From positions 12,918 through 76,917 of the forward strand of contig CAZUJU010000010.1 of NCBI GenBank assembly GCA_964620675.1: 64,000 nt of DNA, read 5' to 3'. Positions within the stretch are counted from its first letter, which is position 1, and every line of letters begins with the position of its first letter. The translations under genes were made by a program, and so were the position numbers. Positions 54,208 through 63,863 of the stretch are shown here, piece by piece. The notes under the pieces are model-generated. The model had not been told where the DNA came from. It made no database searches and worked only from the letters and a program-made list of their open reading frames with translations. This stretch comes from CAYSFW01 sp964620675 (GTDB taxonomy: Bacteria; Pseudomonadota; Gammaproteobacteria; UWMA-0217).

Positions 54208-55263
54208 ATGCCGACTGACCTCGTGGCGGAAGACTCACTGTCCGATCGGGCCAAGCAATTGCTCAAGGCCTTGATCGAAACCCATATCTCCGAAGGCGAG
54301 CCGGTGGGTTCGCGGACGTTGGCGCGGGTATCGGGTCTCGACGTCAGTCCCGCGACGGTACGCAATATCATGGCCGATCTCGAAGAGGCTGGGCTGATTA
54401 CCGCTCCACACACTTCGGCGGGTCGGGTGCCGACGTCGGCCGGCTATCGCCTGTTCATCGATAGCCTGATTCAAGTCAAGACGCCGCGACCCGGGCTGGC
54501 CGAGGATTTCGACGCCCAGGTGCGCCGCGCCGGGAATTTCCAGGGCATGACGCAATCAGCCTCGATGCTGTTGTCGAACCTGACCCGGATGGCGAGTGTC
54601 GTTACCTTGCCGAAGGTGGGTCTGGTCACGCTGCGCCAGATCGAATTCATTCGGCTCGGTGACAAACGGGTGCTCGCGGTTCTGGTGTTAGATCATGGCG
54701 AGGTGCAAAACCGGGTCGTCACCCTGGACAAGGACTACTCCCGTGCCGAACTGGAACGTGCCGGCAACTATCTGACCGAACAATGCCTGGGCCTCGACAT
54801 GCGCAACGCGCGGCGCAAGATATTTTCGGAACTCAAACAGTTGCGTGAGGATCTCAACGCCTTGATGGCTTCGACCATCGCGCTTGCGGAACAAGCGTTG
54901 GCCGGTGCGGACGATGAGGGTGAGGACTGTGTCGTTGCCGGACAAACGCGACTCATGGATTACACCGAGTTATCTGATATCGAGCATTTGCGCCAATTGT
55001 TCGAGACCTTCAACCAGAAACGCGACCTTCTGCATATCCTCGATCGTTGTGTCCGCGCGGAGGGCGTGCAGATCTATATCGGGCAGGAATCCGGCAACAA
55101 GGTTCTGGACGCCTGCAGTGTCGTCACCGCTCCATATTCCGTTGATGGACGGATCGTTGGGGTGCTCGGCGTGATCGGTCCGACCCGCATGGCGTATGAC
55201 CGCGTGATACCGATCGTCGATATTTCCGCCCGATTGTTCGGCGCGGCCTTGAATTCCCGCTAG
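54208..55263 (+). CDS. hrcA: Heat-inducible transcription repressor HrcA
   Basis: HrcA binds CIRCE operators and represses chaperone operons until heat inactivates it. The 351-residue protein has an N-terminal winged helix (SDRAKQLLKALIETHISEG, EPVGSRTLARVSGLDVSPA) and NIMADLEEAGLITAPHTSAG, and a C-terminal GAF-like domain ending in GPTRMAYDRVIPIVDISARL. It lies just upstream of grpE-dnaK-dnaJ. I find no convincing CIRCE element in this window, so its operator may be elsewhere (for example groES) or diverged. Confidence 0.94.
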   Translation: MPTDLVAEDSLSDRAKQLLKALIETHISEGEPVGSRTLARVSGLDVSPATVRNIMADLEEAGLITAPHTSAGRVPTSAGYRLFIDSLIQVKTPRPGLAEDFDAQVRRAGNFQGMTQSASMLLSNLTRMASVVTLPKVGLVTLRQIEFIRLGDKRVLAVLVLDHGEVQNRVVTLDKDYSRAELERAGNYLTEQCLGLDMRNARRKIFSELKQLREDLNALMASTIALAEQALAGADDEGEDCVVAGQTRLMDYTELSDIEHLRQLFETFNQKRDLLHILDRCVRAEGVQIYIGQESGNKVLDACSVVTAPYSVDGRIVGVLGVIGPTRMAYDRVIPIVDISARLFGAALNSR

Positions 55264-55486
55264 CTGCGCCCATATCCCCCGAACGAACACGGGATTTCCA
55301 CCTGAACAACGGTTAATTTAGGCCGTAGGCGACAAGGTACCCGCGGTACTCGCCTCGTTCGCGTTGCATCCTGACGACCGATCGAAAAATATTCATTTTA
55401 AACCCCGGGGAAACCGACCCCCCGAGTCCCGTAGCGGAGGCGTTGGGTCGTGTGGAACTTTGAACGATTCAGAACCGGAGAAACCC

Positions 55487-56065
55487 ATGCAAGGTGAGGA
55501 TAAAAACCTGCCCACGGCGAGCGACATGAACAAGGACTACGACGAGTTGGTGGACGATACAATCGAAGTGCAACGGCCAGAAGTTGACCACGAGCAGCTC
55601 AAGCGTGAGTTGGACGATGTGCAGACCAAAATGAACGACTACTGGGAGCGGATCCTGCGGCAGCAGGCCGAGATGGATAACCTGCGCAAACGTGCCGAGC
55701 GCGACGTGGAAAGCGCGCGCAAGCATGCGCTAGAGCGCTTCGCTGGCGACCTGCTCGCGGTGTGCGACAGTTTGGAGCTCGGGCTGGCCGCGACCCAGGC
55801 CGAGCACGCAACCGACAAACTGCGCGAAGGCATGGAATTGACCCTCAAGATGTTGGTTGATGCCCTCGAACGCCACGGAGTGCGCCAGATCGATCCGCAG
55901 GGCGAACGCTTCAACCCCGAACTGCACCAGGCAATGACTATGCAGGAGCGCAGCGATTGCGACGCCAATACGGTGATAGCGGTGATGCAGAAAGGCTATC
56001 AACTCAACGACCGTTTGCTGCGGCCGGCTATGGTCATCGTGGCCAAACAGCCCGCGGCGGGTTAA
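55487..56065 (+). CDS. grpE: Nucleotide exchange factor GrpE
   Basis: GrpE releases ADP from DnaK. The 192-residue protein has an acidic N-terminus, a long coiled coil with DYWERILRQQAEMDNLRKRA, and the beta domain with HPELHQAM-type sequence (here FNPELHQAMTMQE), ending in RPAMVIVAK. I use ATG 55487 because an earlier ATG at 55364 lies in non-coding-like leader. DnaK begins 96 bases downstream. The 220-base leader could hold a heat-shock promoter, but no clear sigma-32 match is visible. Confidence 0.95.
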   Translation: MQGEDKNLPTASDMNKDYDELVDDTIEVQRPEVDHEQLKRELDDVQTKMNDYWERILRQQAEMDNLRKRAERDVESARKHALERFAGDLLAVCDSLELGLAATQAEHATDKLREGMELTLKMLVDALERHGVRQIDPQGERFNPELHQAMTMQERSDCDANTVIAVMQKGYQLNDRLLRPAMVIVAKQPAAG

Positions 56066-56161
56066 CGCTCGGCGAAGCTTGAATTCAACGTCCTATAGCC
56101 CCATAGCTTTTGACAGTTACCTAAAACCCGCTTTACACAGATTTACTACGGAGCCTAAAAA

Positions 56162-58090
56162 ATGGGAAAAATCATCGGCATCGACCTCGGCACCACCAAC
56201 TCCTGCGTGGCGGTGATGGAAGGTGGGCAGGCCAAAGTCATCGAAAACAGTGAAGGGGGCCGCACGACGCCCTCGATCGTCGCGTATTCCGACGATGGCG
56301 AGGTGCTGGTCGGCCAACCGGCCAAGCGTCAGGCCGTCACCAATCCCTCGCACACGCTATTTGCGATCAAGCGCCTGATCGGTCGGCGCTTCCAGGACAA
56401 GGAAGTGCAAAAGGACATGGACATGGTCCCCTACAAGATCGTCAAGGCGGACAACGGCGATGCCTGGGTCGAGATCAAGGGTAAGAAAATGGCCCCGCCC
56501 GAGGTTTCCGCGCGGGTACTGATGAAGATGAAAAAAACCGCCGAGGACTATCTGGGCGAACCCGTCACCGAGGCCGTGATCACGGTCCCGGCGTATTTCA
56601 ATGATTCGCAGCGTCAAGCGACCAAGGACGCCGGCAAGATCGCAGGTCTCGAAGTCAAACGCATCATCAACGAGCCTACCGCTGCTGCGCTTGCGTATGG
56701 CATGGACAAGGGCGCCGGCAAGGACCGTAAGGTGGCGGTGTATGACCTCGGCGGTGGCACTTTCGATGTCTCCATCATCGAAATCGCCGATGTGGACGGT
56801 GAAATGCAGTTCGAGGTGCTCTCGACCAACGGTGATACGTTCCTTGGTGGTGAGGACTTCGACAAACGTCTGATCGACTATTTGGCCGACGAATTCAAAA
56901 AAGATCAGGGAATCGACCTGCGTGGTGATCCGCTGGCGATGCAGCGACTCAAGGAGGCTGCGGAAAAGGCCAAGATTGAGCTGTCGTCAAGCCAGCAGAC
57001 CGATATCAATCTGCCGTACGTGACCGCCGACGCCTCGGGGCCGAAGCACTTGAACCTCAAAATCTCACGCGCCAAGCTTGAATCCCTGGTCGACGATCTG
57101 GTTCAGCGCACCATCGATCCGTGCCGGCAGGCACTGAAGGATGCCGGGTTGAAGGCTTCTGATGTCGAAGAAATCATCTTGGTCGGTGGGCAAACCCGCA
57201 TGCCCAAGGTGCAGCAGACCGTCAAGGACTTCTTCGGTCGCGAACCGCGCAAGGACGTCAACCCGGATGAGGCGGTCGCGGTCGGTGCGGCGATTCAGGC
57301 CGGGGTATTGGGTGGCCAGGTCAAGGATGTTCTGTTGCTCGACGTGACGCCACTATCGCTCGGTATCGAAACCCTGGGCGGCATCATGACCAAGTTGATT
57401 GAGCGCAACACCACGATTCCGACCAAGGCGAATCAGGTTTTCTCGACCGCCGAGGATAATCAGACCGCGGTCACCGTGCACGTGTTGCAGGGCGAGCGCG
57501 AGCGGTCGGTCGATAACAAATCGCTTGGCCGCTTCGATCTCGGCGACATTCCGCCGGCACAGCGCGGGATTCCGCAGATCGAGGTGACCTTCGACATCGA
57601 TGCCAACGGAATTCTTCACGTATCGGCGAAGGACAAGGCGACCAGTAAACAGCAGTCCATCACAATCCGCGCCTCCAGTGGTCTCAAGGAAGACGAGATC
57701 GATAAAATGGTGCGCGATGCCGAGGCCCACAAGGAGGAGGATCGCAAGTTCCACGAACTGGTGGCGGCGCGCAATGCGGCCGACTCGATGATTCACTCGA
57801 TCGAGAAATCCTTGAAGGAACTCGGCGACAAGGTGGCCGAGAGCGACAAATCCGAGATCGAAGCGGCAATGAGCGAACTGCGCACGACGATCAAGGGTGA
57901 TGACAAGGACGAGATTGAAGCCAAGACCACGCGCCTCGCTGAACTATCCGGCAAGATCGCCCAGCAGGCCTACGCACAGGCGGATGCCGGTGGCGCACAA
58001 GCACACGGCGAGACCAAAGGCGAATCGGCGAAAAAAACCGACGACGACGTGGTCGACGCCGAATTTGAGGAAGTCAACGACAAAAAGTAA
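56162..58090 (+). CDS. dnaK: Molecular chaperone DnaK (Hsp70)
   Basis: The 642-residue ATP-driven chaperone starts MGKIIGIDLGTTNSCVAVME. The ATPase domain has VPAYFNDSQRQATKDAGKIA and VYDLGGGTFDVSIIEI. The linker is VLLLDVTPLSL-like, and the substrate domain and helical lid run to about 600. The tail ends in the conserved acidic VDAEFEEVNDKK. It works with DnaJ and GrpE, both adjacent. A terminator follows the stop, so dnaJ may also have its own promoter. Confidence 0.98.
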   Translation: MGKIIGIDLGTTNSCVAVMEGGQAKVIENSEGGRTTPSIVAYSDDGEVLVGQPAKRQAVTNPSHTLFAIKRLIGRRFQDKEVQKDMDMVPYKIVKADNGDAWVEIKGKKMAPPEVSARVLMKMKKTAEDYLGEPVTEAVITVPAYFNDSQRQATKDAGKIAGLEVKRIINEPTAAALAYGMDKGAGKDRKVAVYDLGGGTFDVSIIEIADVDGEMQFEVLSTNGDTFLGGEDFDKRLIDYLADEFKKDQGIDLRGDPLAMQRLKEAAEKAKIELSSSQQTDINLPYVTADASGPKHLNLKISRAKLESLVDDLVQRTIDPCRQALKDAGLKASDVEEIILVGGQTRMPKVQQTVKDFFGREPRKDVNPDEAVAVGAAIQAGVLGGQVKDVLLLDVTPLSLGIETLGGIMTKLIERNTTIPTKANQVFSTAEDNQTAVTVHVLQGERERSVDNKSLGRFDLGDIPPAQRGIPQIEVTFDIDANGILHVSAKDKATSKQQSITIRASSGLKEDEIDKMVRDAEAHKEEDRKFHELVAARNAADSMIHSIEKSLKELGDKVAESDKSEIEAAMSELRTTIKGDDKDEIEAKTTRLAELSGKIAQQAYAQADAGGAQAHGETKGESAKKTDDDVVDAEFEEVNDKK

Positions 58091-58115
58091 TATGGCGAGC
58101 GTTTGACGTGACCCG

Positions 58116-58147
58116 AAAGGCGGTACCTCGCGAGAGGACCGCCTTTT
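58116..58147 (+). terminator. Terminator or attenuator between dnaK and dnaJ
   Basis: GGCGGT and ACCGCC with inner CCTC/GAGG form a long stem ending in TTTT. The short T run suggests partial read-through into dnaJ, lowering DnaJ relative to DnaK. Confidence 0.7.
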
Positions 58148-58218
58148 CGCATCACGATTCGCGAAAATCATAAATGGGGCGTTGACCGACCCTGCTAGCG
58201 TTGTGGCAAATGGAGACT

Positions 58219-59370
58219 ATGGCAAAGCGCGATTATTACGAGTCCCTTGGTGTTGCTCGCAATGTGAGCGAGGCGGATCTGAAAAAGGCCTATCGGCGGA
58301 TGGCGATGAAATATCACCCCGACCGAAATCCGGGCGATACCGAGACGGAGGCGCACTTCAAGGAGGCCAAAGAGGCCTTTGAGGTCCTGAGCGACCCGCA
58401 AAAGCGCGCGGCGTATGACCAATTCGGGCACGCCGGTGTCGATCCGTCGGCAGATATGGGTGGCTACGGTGGACACGGTGGCGGTGGCGCAAGTTTCAGC
58501 GAGATCTTTGGCGACGTGTTCGGTGATATTTTCGGTGCGGGTCGCAGCACTCGGCAGCGGGTTTATCGCGGTTCAGACTTGCAATACAACATGGAGCTTT
58601 CGCTCGAAGAGGCCGTGTTTGGGGTCGAGCGTGAAATCAATATCCCCAAGCTCGAAATTTGTGCGGCGTGCGACGGCAGCGGCGCCCGCAAGGGGACTCA
58701 GCCAAGCACATGTCCGTCCTGTCACGGGGCCGGCCAGGTGCGTATCCAGCAGGGATTTTTCTCGGTTCAGCAAACCTGTCCGACTTGTCGCGGCACCGGC
58801 TCGGTAATTAGCGACCCCTGTCATGCATGCAACGGTCACGGCCGGGTGCAGCGGCACAAAAAGCTGTCGGTCAAGATTCCGCCCGGGGTGGATAGCGGCG
58901 ATCGGGTGCGTCTGTCGGGCGAAGGGGAGGCCGGGCTGAATGGTGGACCATCGGGCGACCTGTTCGTCCAGATCCACGTCAAACCGCATCGTCTGTTCGA
59001 GCGTGATGGTAACGATTTGTACTGCGAGGTCCCGATCAGTTTCGTCGCAGCAGCGCTCGGCGGGGAGTTCGAGGTGCCGACGCTCAACGGGAAACTCAAG
59101 CTCAAGGTGCCCCCAGAGACACAAACCGGCAAGCTCTTCCGGCTGCGCGGCAAAGGTGTGGCGCCCGTCAACGGAGGCGCGCCGGGCGACATGTTGTGTC
59201 GCATCCTGCTGGAAACGCCGATCAACCTCAGCAAGGAGCAAAAGGTGATACTGCAAGCCTTTGCCGACAGCCTTTCGAAAAGTGGGCGGCAACATAGCCC
59301 TCAGGAGAACGGTTGGCTCGACGGCGTTAAAGGCTTTTTCGAGGACCTCAAATCGCGCTTCACCAACTAG
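58219..59370 (+). CDS. dnaJ: Co-chaperone DnaJ (Hsp40)
   Basis: The 383-residue protein starts MAKRDYYESLGVARNVSEAD and has the HPD motif (KYHPDRNPGD) that stimulates DnaK. A Gly-rich segment follows, then four zinc-binding CxxCxGxG repeats (CAACDGSG, CPSCHGAG, CPTCRGTG, CHACNGHG) and the C-terminal peptide-binding domains. ATG 58219 is used; in-frame ATG codons at 58201 and 58210 are earlier but do not match the family start. DapB follows after 12 bases, as in pseudomonads. Confidence 0.97.
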   Translation: MAKRDYYESLGVARNVSEADLKKAYRRMAMKYHPDRNPGDTETEAHFKEAKEAFEVLSDPQKRAAYDQFGHAGVDPSADMGGYGGHGGGGASFSEIFGDVFGDIFGAGRSTRQRVYRGSDLQYNMELSLEEAVFGVEREINIPKLEICAACDGSGARKGTQPSTCPSCHGAGQVRIQQGFFSVQQTCPTCRGTGSVISDPCHACNGHGRVQRHKKLSVKIPPGVDSGDRVRLSGEGEAGLNGGPSGDLFVQIHVKPHRLFERDGNDLYCEVPISFVAAALGGEFEVPTLNGKLKLKVPPETQTGKLFRLRGKGVAPVNGGAPGDMLCRILLETPINLSKEQKVILQAFADSLSKSGRQHSPQENGWLDGVKGFFEDLKSRFTN

Positions 59371-59382
59371 GAACGACCGCCG

Positions 59383-60183
59383 ATGACACGCATTGCGATC
59401 GTAGGCGCCGCCGGACGGATGGGGCGGACCCTGATCCAGGCCTGTGCGCAGGCGTCGGAGTGCCGCTTGACCGCGGCCACAGAACAGGCAGGTAGCTCGC
59501 TGCTCGGCGCCGATGCCGGTGAACTCGCGGGCGTCGGACGGCTCGAAGTCACCCTGGTGTCGACCCTGGCCCAAGCGCCGGATTTCGATGTCCTGATCGA
59601 TTTCACCCGCCCCGAGGCGACGTTTGAACACCTCGAATTCTGCATCCGTCATCAACGCGCAATCGTCATCGGTACGACTGGTTTCGACGCGGCGGGCAAG
59701 GCGCGGATCGCCGCCGCCGCGGATTCGATTCCGGTTGTGTTCGCGCCAAACATGAGCGTCGGTGTCAATCTATGCCTCAAGTTGCTGGATCTCGCCGCCC
59801 GTGTGCTCGGTGATGAGGTCGATGTCGAGATCGTCGAAGCGCATCATCGCCATAAGGTCGACGCGCCGTCCGGTACCGCGCTGCGGATGGGCGAAGTCGT
59901 GGCCGCAGCGCTGGGGCGCGATCTCACGCAATGCGCGGTCTACGGTCGCGAAGGCGTCACCGGCGCCCGCGCTCGCGAGACCATTGGGTTTGCCACCGTG
60001 CGTGCCGGCGACATCGTCGGCGACCATACCGTATTGTTCGTCGGCGACGGAGAACGGGTCGAAATCACCCACAAGGCCTCGAGCCGAATGACCTTCGCCA
60101 AAGGCGCGATTCGTGCGGCCAAATGGCTCGATGGCAAGGCCAATGGACTGTTCGATATGCAGGACGTACTCGGGTTGCGGTAG
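59383..60183 (+). CDS. dapB: 4-hydroxy-tetrahydrodipicolinate reductase
   Basis: DapB reduces hydroxytetrahydrodipicolinate in lysine and diaminopimelate synthesis. The 266-residue enzyme has the nucleotide motif VGAAGRMGRTL, GTTGF, APNMSVGVN, and the catalytic HHRHKVDAPSGTAL. It is probably co-transcribed with dnaJ. In pseudomonads carA comes next. Here carA is absent and a long gene-poor stretch follows. Confidence 0.96.
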   Translation: MTRIAIVGAAGRMGRTLIQACAQASECRLTAATEQAGSSLLGADAGELAGVGRLEVTLVSTLAQAPDFDVLIDFTRPEATFEHLEFCIRHQRAIVIGTTGFDAAGKARIAAAADSIPVVFAPNMSVGVNLCLKLLDLAARVLGDEVDVEIVEAHHRHKVDAPSGTALRMGEVVAAALGRDLTQCAVYGREGVTGARARETIGFATVRAGDIVGDHTVLFVGDGERVEITHKASSRMTFAKGAIRAAKWLDGKANGLFDMQDVLGLR

Positions 60184-60505
60184 CGGCGCATCGCGCGGCA
60201 AACGCCGAGTCGAAAGCGCGTCATTTCGGCCCAGGCGCGCGTAGCCGGTGGCGGTCATACGCGGCGTCCCCTCTTCGTAAGTAGTCCTGTTCCCGGGCCC
60301 GGCAAGACCGTGTCGCAACGGTGATTGTCGCGCCTGAATCCAGGCAACCGCATAAACCCAGCCCGTCACTGCGCGGAACAGCGCCATGGTGGCCGCTTCC
60401 GGCGAGATCGCCTGCTGCTGGCACGAACCCGAAGCGAACCTCACCGGGGATCCTCGCAACCCGGTTCTTCGCGCGCGTCCCCGGAAGGTGGACTCGAATT
60501 CACCA

Positions 60506-60525
60506 CTGTATTTTTGCGAATACAG
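60506..60525. promoter_or_regulatory. Perfect inverted repeat, operator-like
   Basis: CTGTATT and AATACAG are separated by six bases. The half-sites recall LexA boxes (CTGT-N8-ACAG), but the spacing is four bases too long for LexA. Confidence 0.3.
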
Positions 60526-60803
60526 CACGTTACTTTCTCAACCGCTCGGTTGACCGAGGATTTTAGGTCCAACCCGGTAGCAAAGCCTCCGCTCCGGTAC
60601 GCTCGTCGGCCGCTCAATGGCTGATCCCCGCTTGGCCGCGGTCGCGTGGGAGGCCGCTTCGATCGCGCGTGATTTTGGGGGCGCTGAATTCGTCAATCGG
60701 AGTCGTGTGAGCGACCTATGTTGCGGAATCACAACAAAAAGCCGCCGCAAAAAAGCAAATCTTAGTATTAATATATTAAATGAATATATACTTAGAGATT
60801 GGT

Positions 60804-60832
60804 TTGACAAATACTTTGGTTGCCGATAAGTT
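60804..60832 (+). promoter_or_regulatory. Probable promoter of the FAD oxidoreductase gene
   Basis: A perfect TTGACA (60804-60809) and TAAGTT (60827-60832) are 17 bases apart, preceded by an AT-rich upstream element. The leader would be about 110 bases. Confidence 0.6.
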
Positions 60833-60950
60833 CGCCGAAGTGTCTGCGGCGGGGTGCGCAGGCGGGTAGCGAGTAGCGGGGTATTCGCCGTGCCTGGGCG
60901 ACTTCCGGCTATATTTTTCGAGAGACCAAGCGCCAGAGGAGGTTGCGAAC

Positions 60951-62357
60951 GTGACGCCTAAATATGACCTGTTGATTATCGGCGGCGGTATTTCTGGTGC
61001 GGCCTTGCTGCACTGCGCCACGCGATATACCAATATCCGACGTATCGGTCTGATCGAGAAATACGACGGCCTGGCATCGGTCAATACCCACGGCCGCCAC
61101 AACAGCCAAACCCTGCATTGTGGCGACATCGAAACCAACTACACGCTCGACAAGGCGCTCAGCGTCAAACGCGCGGCCGACATGATCGTTCATTACGCGC
61201 GCGCGCAGCCGAACACTGACCGCATCGTTTACAAGTTTTCAAAGATGGTGCTCGGGGTCGGCGAGCGCGAAACGCAGGCCTTGCGCGACCGCTTCGCGAT
61301 CTTTGGTTCGCACTACGCCGCGATGCGCTTGCTGGAGAAGCCCGAAATCGCCTTACTCGAGCCCAACGTGGCCAAGATCGGTAACGCATTCCGCACCGAC
61401 GATATCGTTGCGCTCGGCTCGGTGAGTGAATACTGCGCGGTCGACTATGCGGCACTGGCGCATTCGTTCGTGTACTCGGCGGTGAAGGAAAAAACCTCCG
61501 AGGTTGAATTACACTTGGGCACGACGGTCGAACGCATCGATAAGCACAATGACGTTTTTCAGGTACGAACCCAAAAAGGCGTGCTGCTGGCGGACGCGGT
61601 GGTCGCGAGTGCCGGTGGCCACAGCTTGCTGCTTGCGCAACAGATGGGCTACGGGCTCAATTATTCGGTGTTTCCGGTCGCCGGCAGTTTTTATTTCACG
61701 CCCAAGGTCCTGAACGGTAAGGTTTATACGGTCCAAAACGACAAGTTGCCATTTGCCGCGATTCACGGCGACCCGGATGTTTTGGTCGAAGGAAAAACGC
61801 GCTTTGGACCCACTGCGGTGATATTGCCTTTGCTGGAGCGATACAACTACAAGACGTTGCCGGAGTTTTTCAAGGTGTTGCGCTTCGATCGCGACGTGCT
61901 GCAGGTGTTCCTCGACCTCCTCAAGGAGCCCGAAATCCGCAATTACATGCTCAAGAACGCGCTGTTCGAGGTCCCGCTACTGCGCCGGGCATTGTTCCTG
62001 CGCGATGCGCGCAAGATCGTGCCGTCGCTCAAGCTCAAGGATATCCAGTACGCCAAGCGTTTCGGCGGCATCCGTCCGCAATTGGTCGATAAGGAACATC
62101 GCGCCTTGCGGCTCGGCGAAGCGAAGATCAATCCGCACAACGGCATTATCTTCAACATGACGCCGTCGCCGGGCGGCACGAGCTGCCTCTACAACGCTGA
62201 GATTGATCTGCGCAGCATTTGCACCTACCTTGGCAAGCAATACGACGAAGCCCGCATGACCCGGGAACTGGTCGATCCGAGCATGGAGCCGGTGCCCGGG
62301 GCGCTGACCGATCACGACGCGCTGATCGAGGAAATCGACGCGACGGCCGATGCGTGA
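60951..62357 (+). CDS. FAD-dependent oxidoreductase, malate:quinone oxidoreductase-like
   Basis: This 468-residue protein starts at GTG 60951 after a GAGGAGG site. The FAD-binding motif LLIIGGGISGAALLHCA is followed by the NTHGRHNSQTLHCGDIETNY stretch that resembles malate:quinone oxidoreductases. Those enzymes pass electrons from malate to the quinone pool at the membrane. Similarity is at the family level, and other 2-hydroxyacid substrates are possible. There is no signal peptide or membrane helix. It is a single-gene unit with its own promoter. Confidence 0.78.
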   Translation: MTPKYDLLIIGGGISGAALLHCATRYTNIRRIGLIEKYDGLASVNTHGRHNSQTLHCGDIETNYTLDKALSVKRAADMIVHYARAQPNTDRIVYKFSKMVLGVGERETQALRDRFAIFGSHYAAMRLLEKPEIALLEPNVAKIGNAFRTDDIVALGSVSEYCAVDYAALAHSFVYSAVKEKTSEVELHLGTTVERIDKHNDVFQVRTQKGVLLADAVVASAGGHSLLLAQQMGYGLNYSVFPVAGSFYFTPKVLNGKVYTVQNDKLPFAAIHGDPDVLVEGKTRFGPTAVILPLLERYNYKTLPEFFKVLRFDRDVLQVFLDLLKEPEIRNYMLKNALFEVPLLRRALFLRDARKIVPSLKLKDIQYAKRFGGIRPQLVDKEHRALRLGEAKINPHNGIIFNMTPSPGGTSCLYNAEIDLRSICTYLGKQYDEARMTRELVDPSMEPVPGALTDHDALIEEIDATADA

Positions 62358-62718
62358 GCTGCAGAGCGCGGTCGCCGGGCGCAGGCAGACATTTCGAAGG
62401 CGTGTCCCGACGGATCGCTTCGGTGGTGCTGTCGGATGTGGGTGCGTGAACGCGAGGGCGCCATTACCGCGCCGGCAAAGGTATTTGGTAGATGTGGCGG
62501 CGAACCACGCCCCAAACACTCGCCCCTCAGGCGGGCGAGCGACAGTGCGCCGGAATATGTTGAGAGGGCGGCGAAATCGATCGGCGCAACCGGCAATTTT
62601 CACACCGCCTACCCGCGTTGACGGTATCCCAGCGTCAGCTCAAAAACCTCATCGCCAGTCAATAAGTGAAATTCCGGCCAGCGATACCTGCTGTAAGGTG
62701 CGCATCGCGCCGAGTCTA
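62358..62718. other. Intergenic region between convergent genes
   Basis: These 361 bases separate the FAD oxidoreductase from the GYD gene. No gene, repeat or clear terminator is seen. Confidence 0.4.
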
Positions 62719-63012
62719 TCAGCCCATCACTTTGTCGATGATCTCTCGCATTTCTCCCGCGGAGTGCGCTAGAAGTGTTTGACCGCGGATGTTGCCGAGG
62801 GAGCTGACTTTGACCATCGCAGCGGTGGCGGCGTCCTGCGGGCCTTCGATGATGATGACCATGTCGTACTGGCCCATCGTGTAGTAAGCGCCTTTAACGG
62901 TGATGCCCATGCTTTTTGCCATCTCTGCGAAGGCGTTGAGACGGGCGGGGGAATCCTTGATGTTCTTGGCGCCTTGATCGGTAAAGTTGAGCAGCGTAAT
63001 GAAGGTGGGCAT
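62719..63012 (-). CDS. GYD-domain protein
   Basis: The 97-residue protein starts MPTFITLLNFTDQGAKNIKD, has GAYYTMGQYDMVIIIEGPQD and ends in EIIDKVMG. This matches the GYD family of small ferredoxin-like-fold proteins of unknown function, usually encoded as single genes. The family is named for a short Gly-Tyr-Asp motif, here Gln-Tyr-Asp after a Gly. ATG 63012 is used; the frame extends upstream but without family match. Confidence 0.88.
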   Translation of the reverse strand: MPTFITLLNFTDQGAKNIKDSPARLNAFAEMAKSMGITVKGAYYTMGQYDMVIIIEGPQDAATAAMVKVSSLGNIRGQTLLAHSAGEMREIIDKVMG

Positions 63013-63497
63013 GGGTGTGACCTCTGTCGATAAATGTCGTGACTGGTACCCGGCGTGTGACCTGAAATTGGCGACAGGCGTCGTTCGAATTCTGGGGAGA
63101 TAGAATACGGCGTCGGCGCCTCGGTGCGCGCGGTCGGGCGGTTGATCCTCTCGGATTTTTCTTGCGATTCGTTGTCGAGGACGGCTTAAAAAGCTTAGTT
63201 CGCGCCTTGTGTGTGCCGGGTAAAGCACCGACGAACGTAAGGCCTTTACTCACAGGGGCCTCGAAATTTTCAGATGCCCGTTGTCCAACTGCGGCCTCGC
63301 GCACTGATTTTTCGGGAAATGGGAGAGGTTCCGGTTGCCGCGATAATTTATTTCACCCGCTCCGATATCGACCCATTTCCGCAGCCCGCGCCTGACCCTT
63401 CCCGCCCTACCGCTTCCTCCGATCCAGAACGATAAACAATGGGCAGAACATACGCGTACCTGACGAGGGCAATGCGTGCAATCGTGGCTGGCTATTG
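63013..63497. other. Region upstream of the GYD gene
   Basis: These 485 bases carry the GYD promoter. I see no other gene in them. Confidence 0.4.
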
Positions 63498-63811
63498 ATG
63501 CATCCCGGAGTGATGACAGTCGCCTGCACGAAGAAGGCCCGATGCCGCGCCGTGGCTGCGCACCGCTATCGCTTTACCGCCTTGTTGCGTGTGGGGCAGA
63601 CGCTACGCCGGTTTTTGCCCGCCGACCTGCGCACGAGGATTCCACAGCGACGCTCGGCCGGGGCTTGGTCATCCCGTCCGCACGTGGGTCGCAGGGTGGT
63701 CTGGGAAGGGTGCGTGCAACCGTCCCTGGCGCCGGACATCAATGCCGCCGTGGTGCATTTCTTCACCACACCTTGGCAGACACCCACAGCGTATTTGCAG
63801 CAACTCTTGTT

Positions 63812-63847
63812 CCCCTCTACCTCCGGGAGAGGGGCTGGGGGTGAGGG
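63812..63847. repeat. GC-rich palindromic dispersed repeat
   Basis: CCCCTCT and AGAGGGG form the arms, followed by GCTGGGGGTGAGGG. This pattern, CCCCTCTCCC...GGGAGAGGGGCTGGGGTGAGGG, is a frequent dispersed element in many proteobacterial genomes, of REP or MITE type. I see one copy in the window. Confidence 0.6.
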
Positions 63848-63863
63848 TCTTATTCCCCGCTCC

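Larger units (their letters stand above)
60184..60950. other. Long gene-poor region after dapB
   Basis: These 767 bases contain no supported gene. The left part is GC-rich with short open frames. The right part (about 60720-60830) is strikingly AT-rich for this genome and leads into a promoter. A perfect 7-base inverted repeat lies at 60506-60525. The place is where carA would be expected, so a rearrangement boundary is possible. Confidence 0.5.

Noticed and set aside
60506..60525. Palindrome as a LexA (SOS) box
   Set aside because: The half-sites fit CTGT/ACAG, but the spacing is 12 instead of 8 bases, and no SOS gene is adjacent.
59770..60528. Leftward 252-codon frame over dapB and its downstream region
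   Set aside because: Most of it is antisense to dapB and the rest has no family signal.
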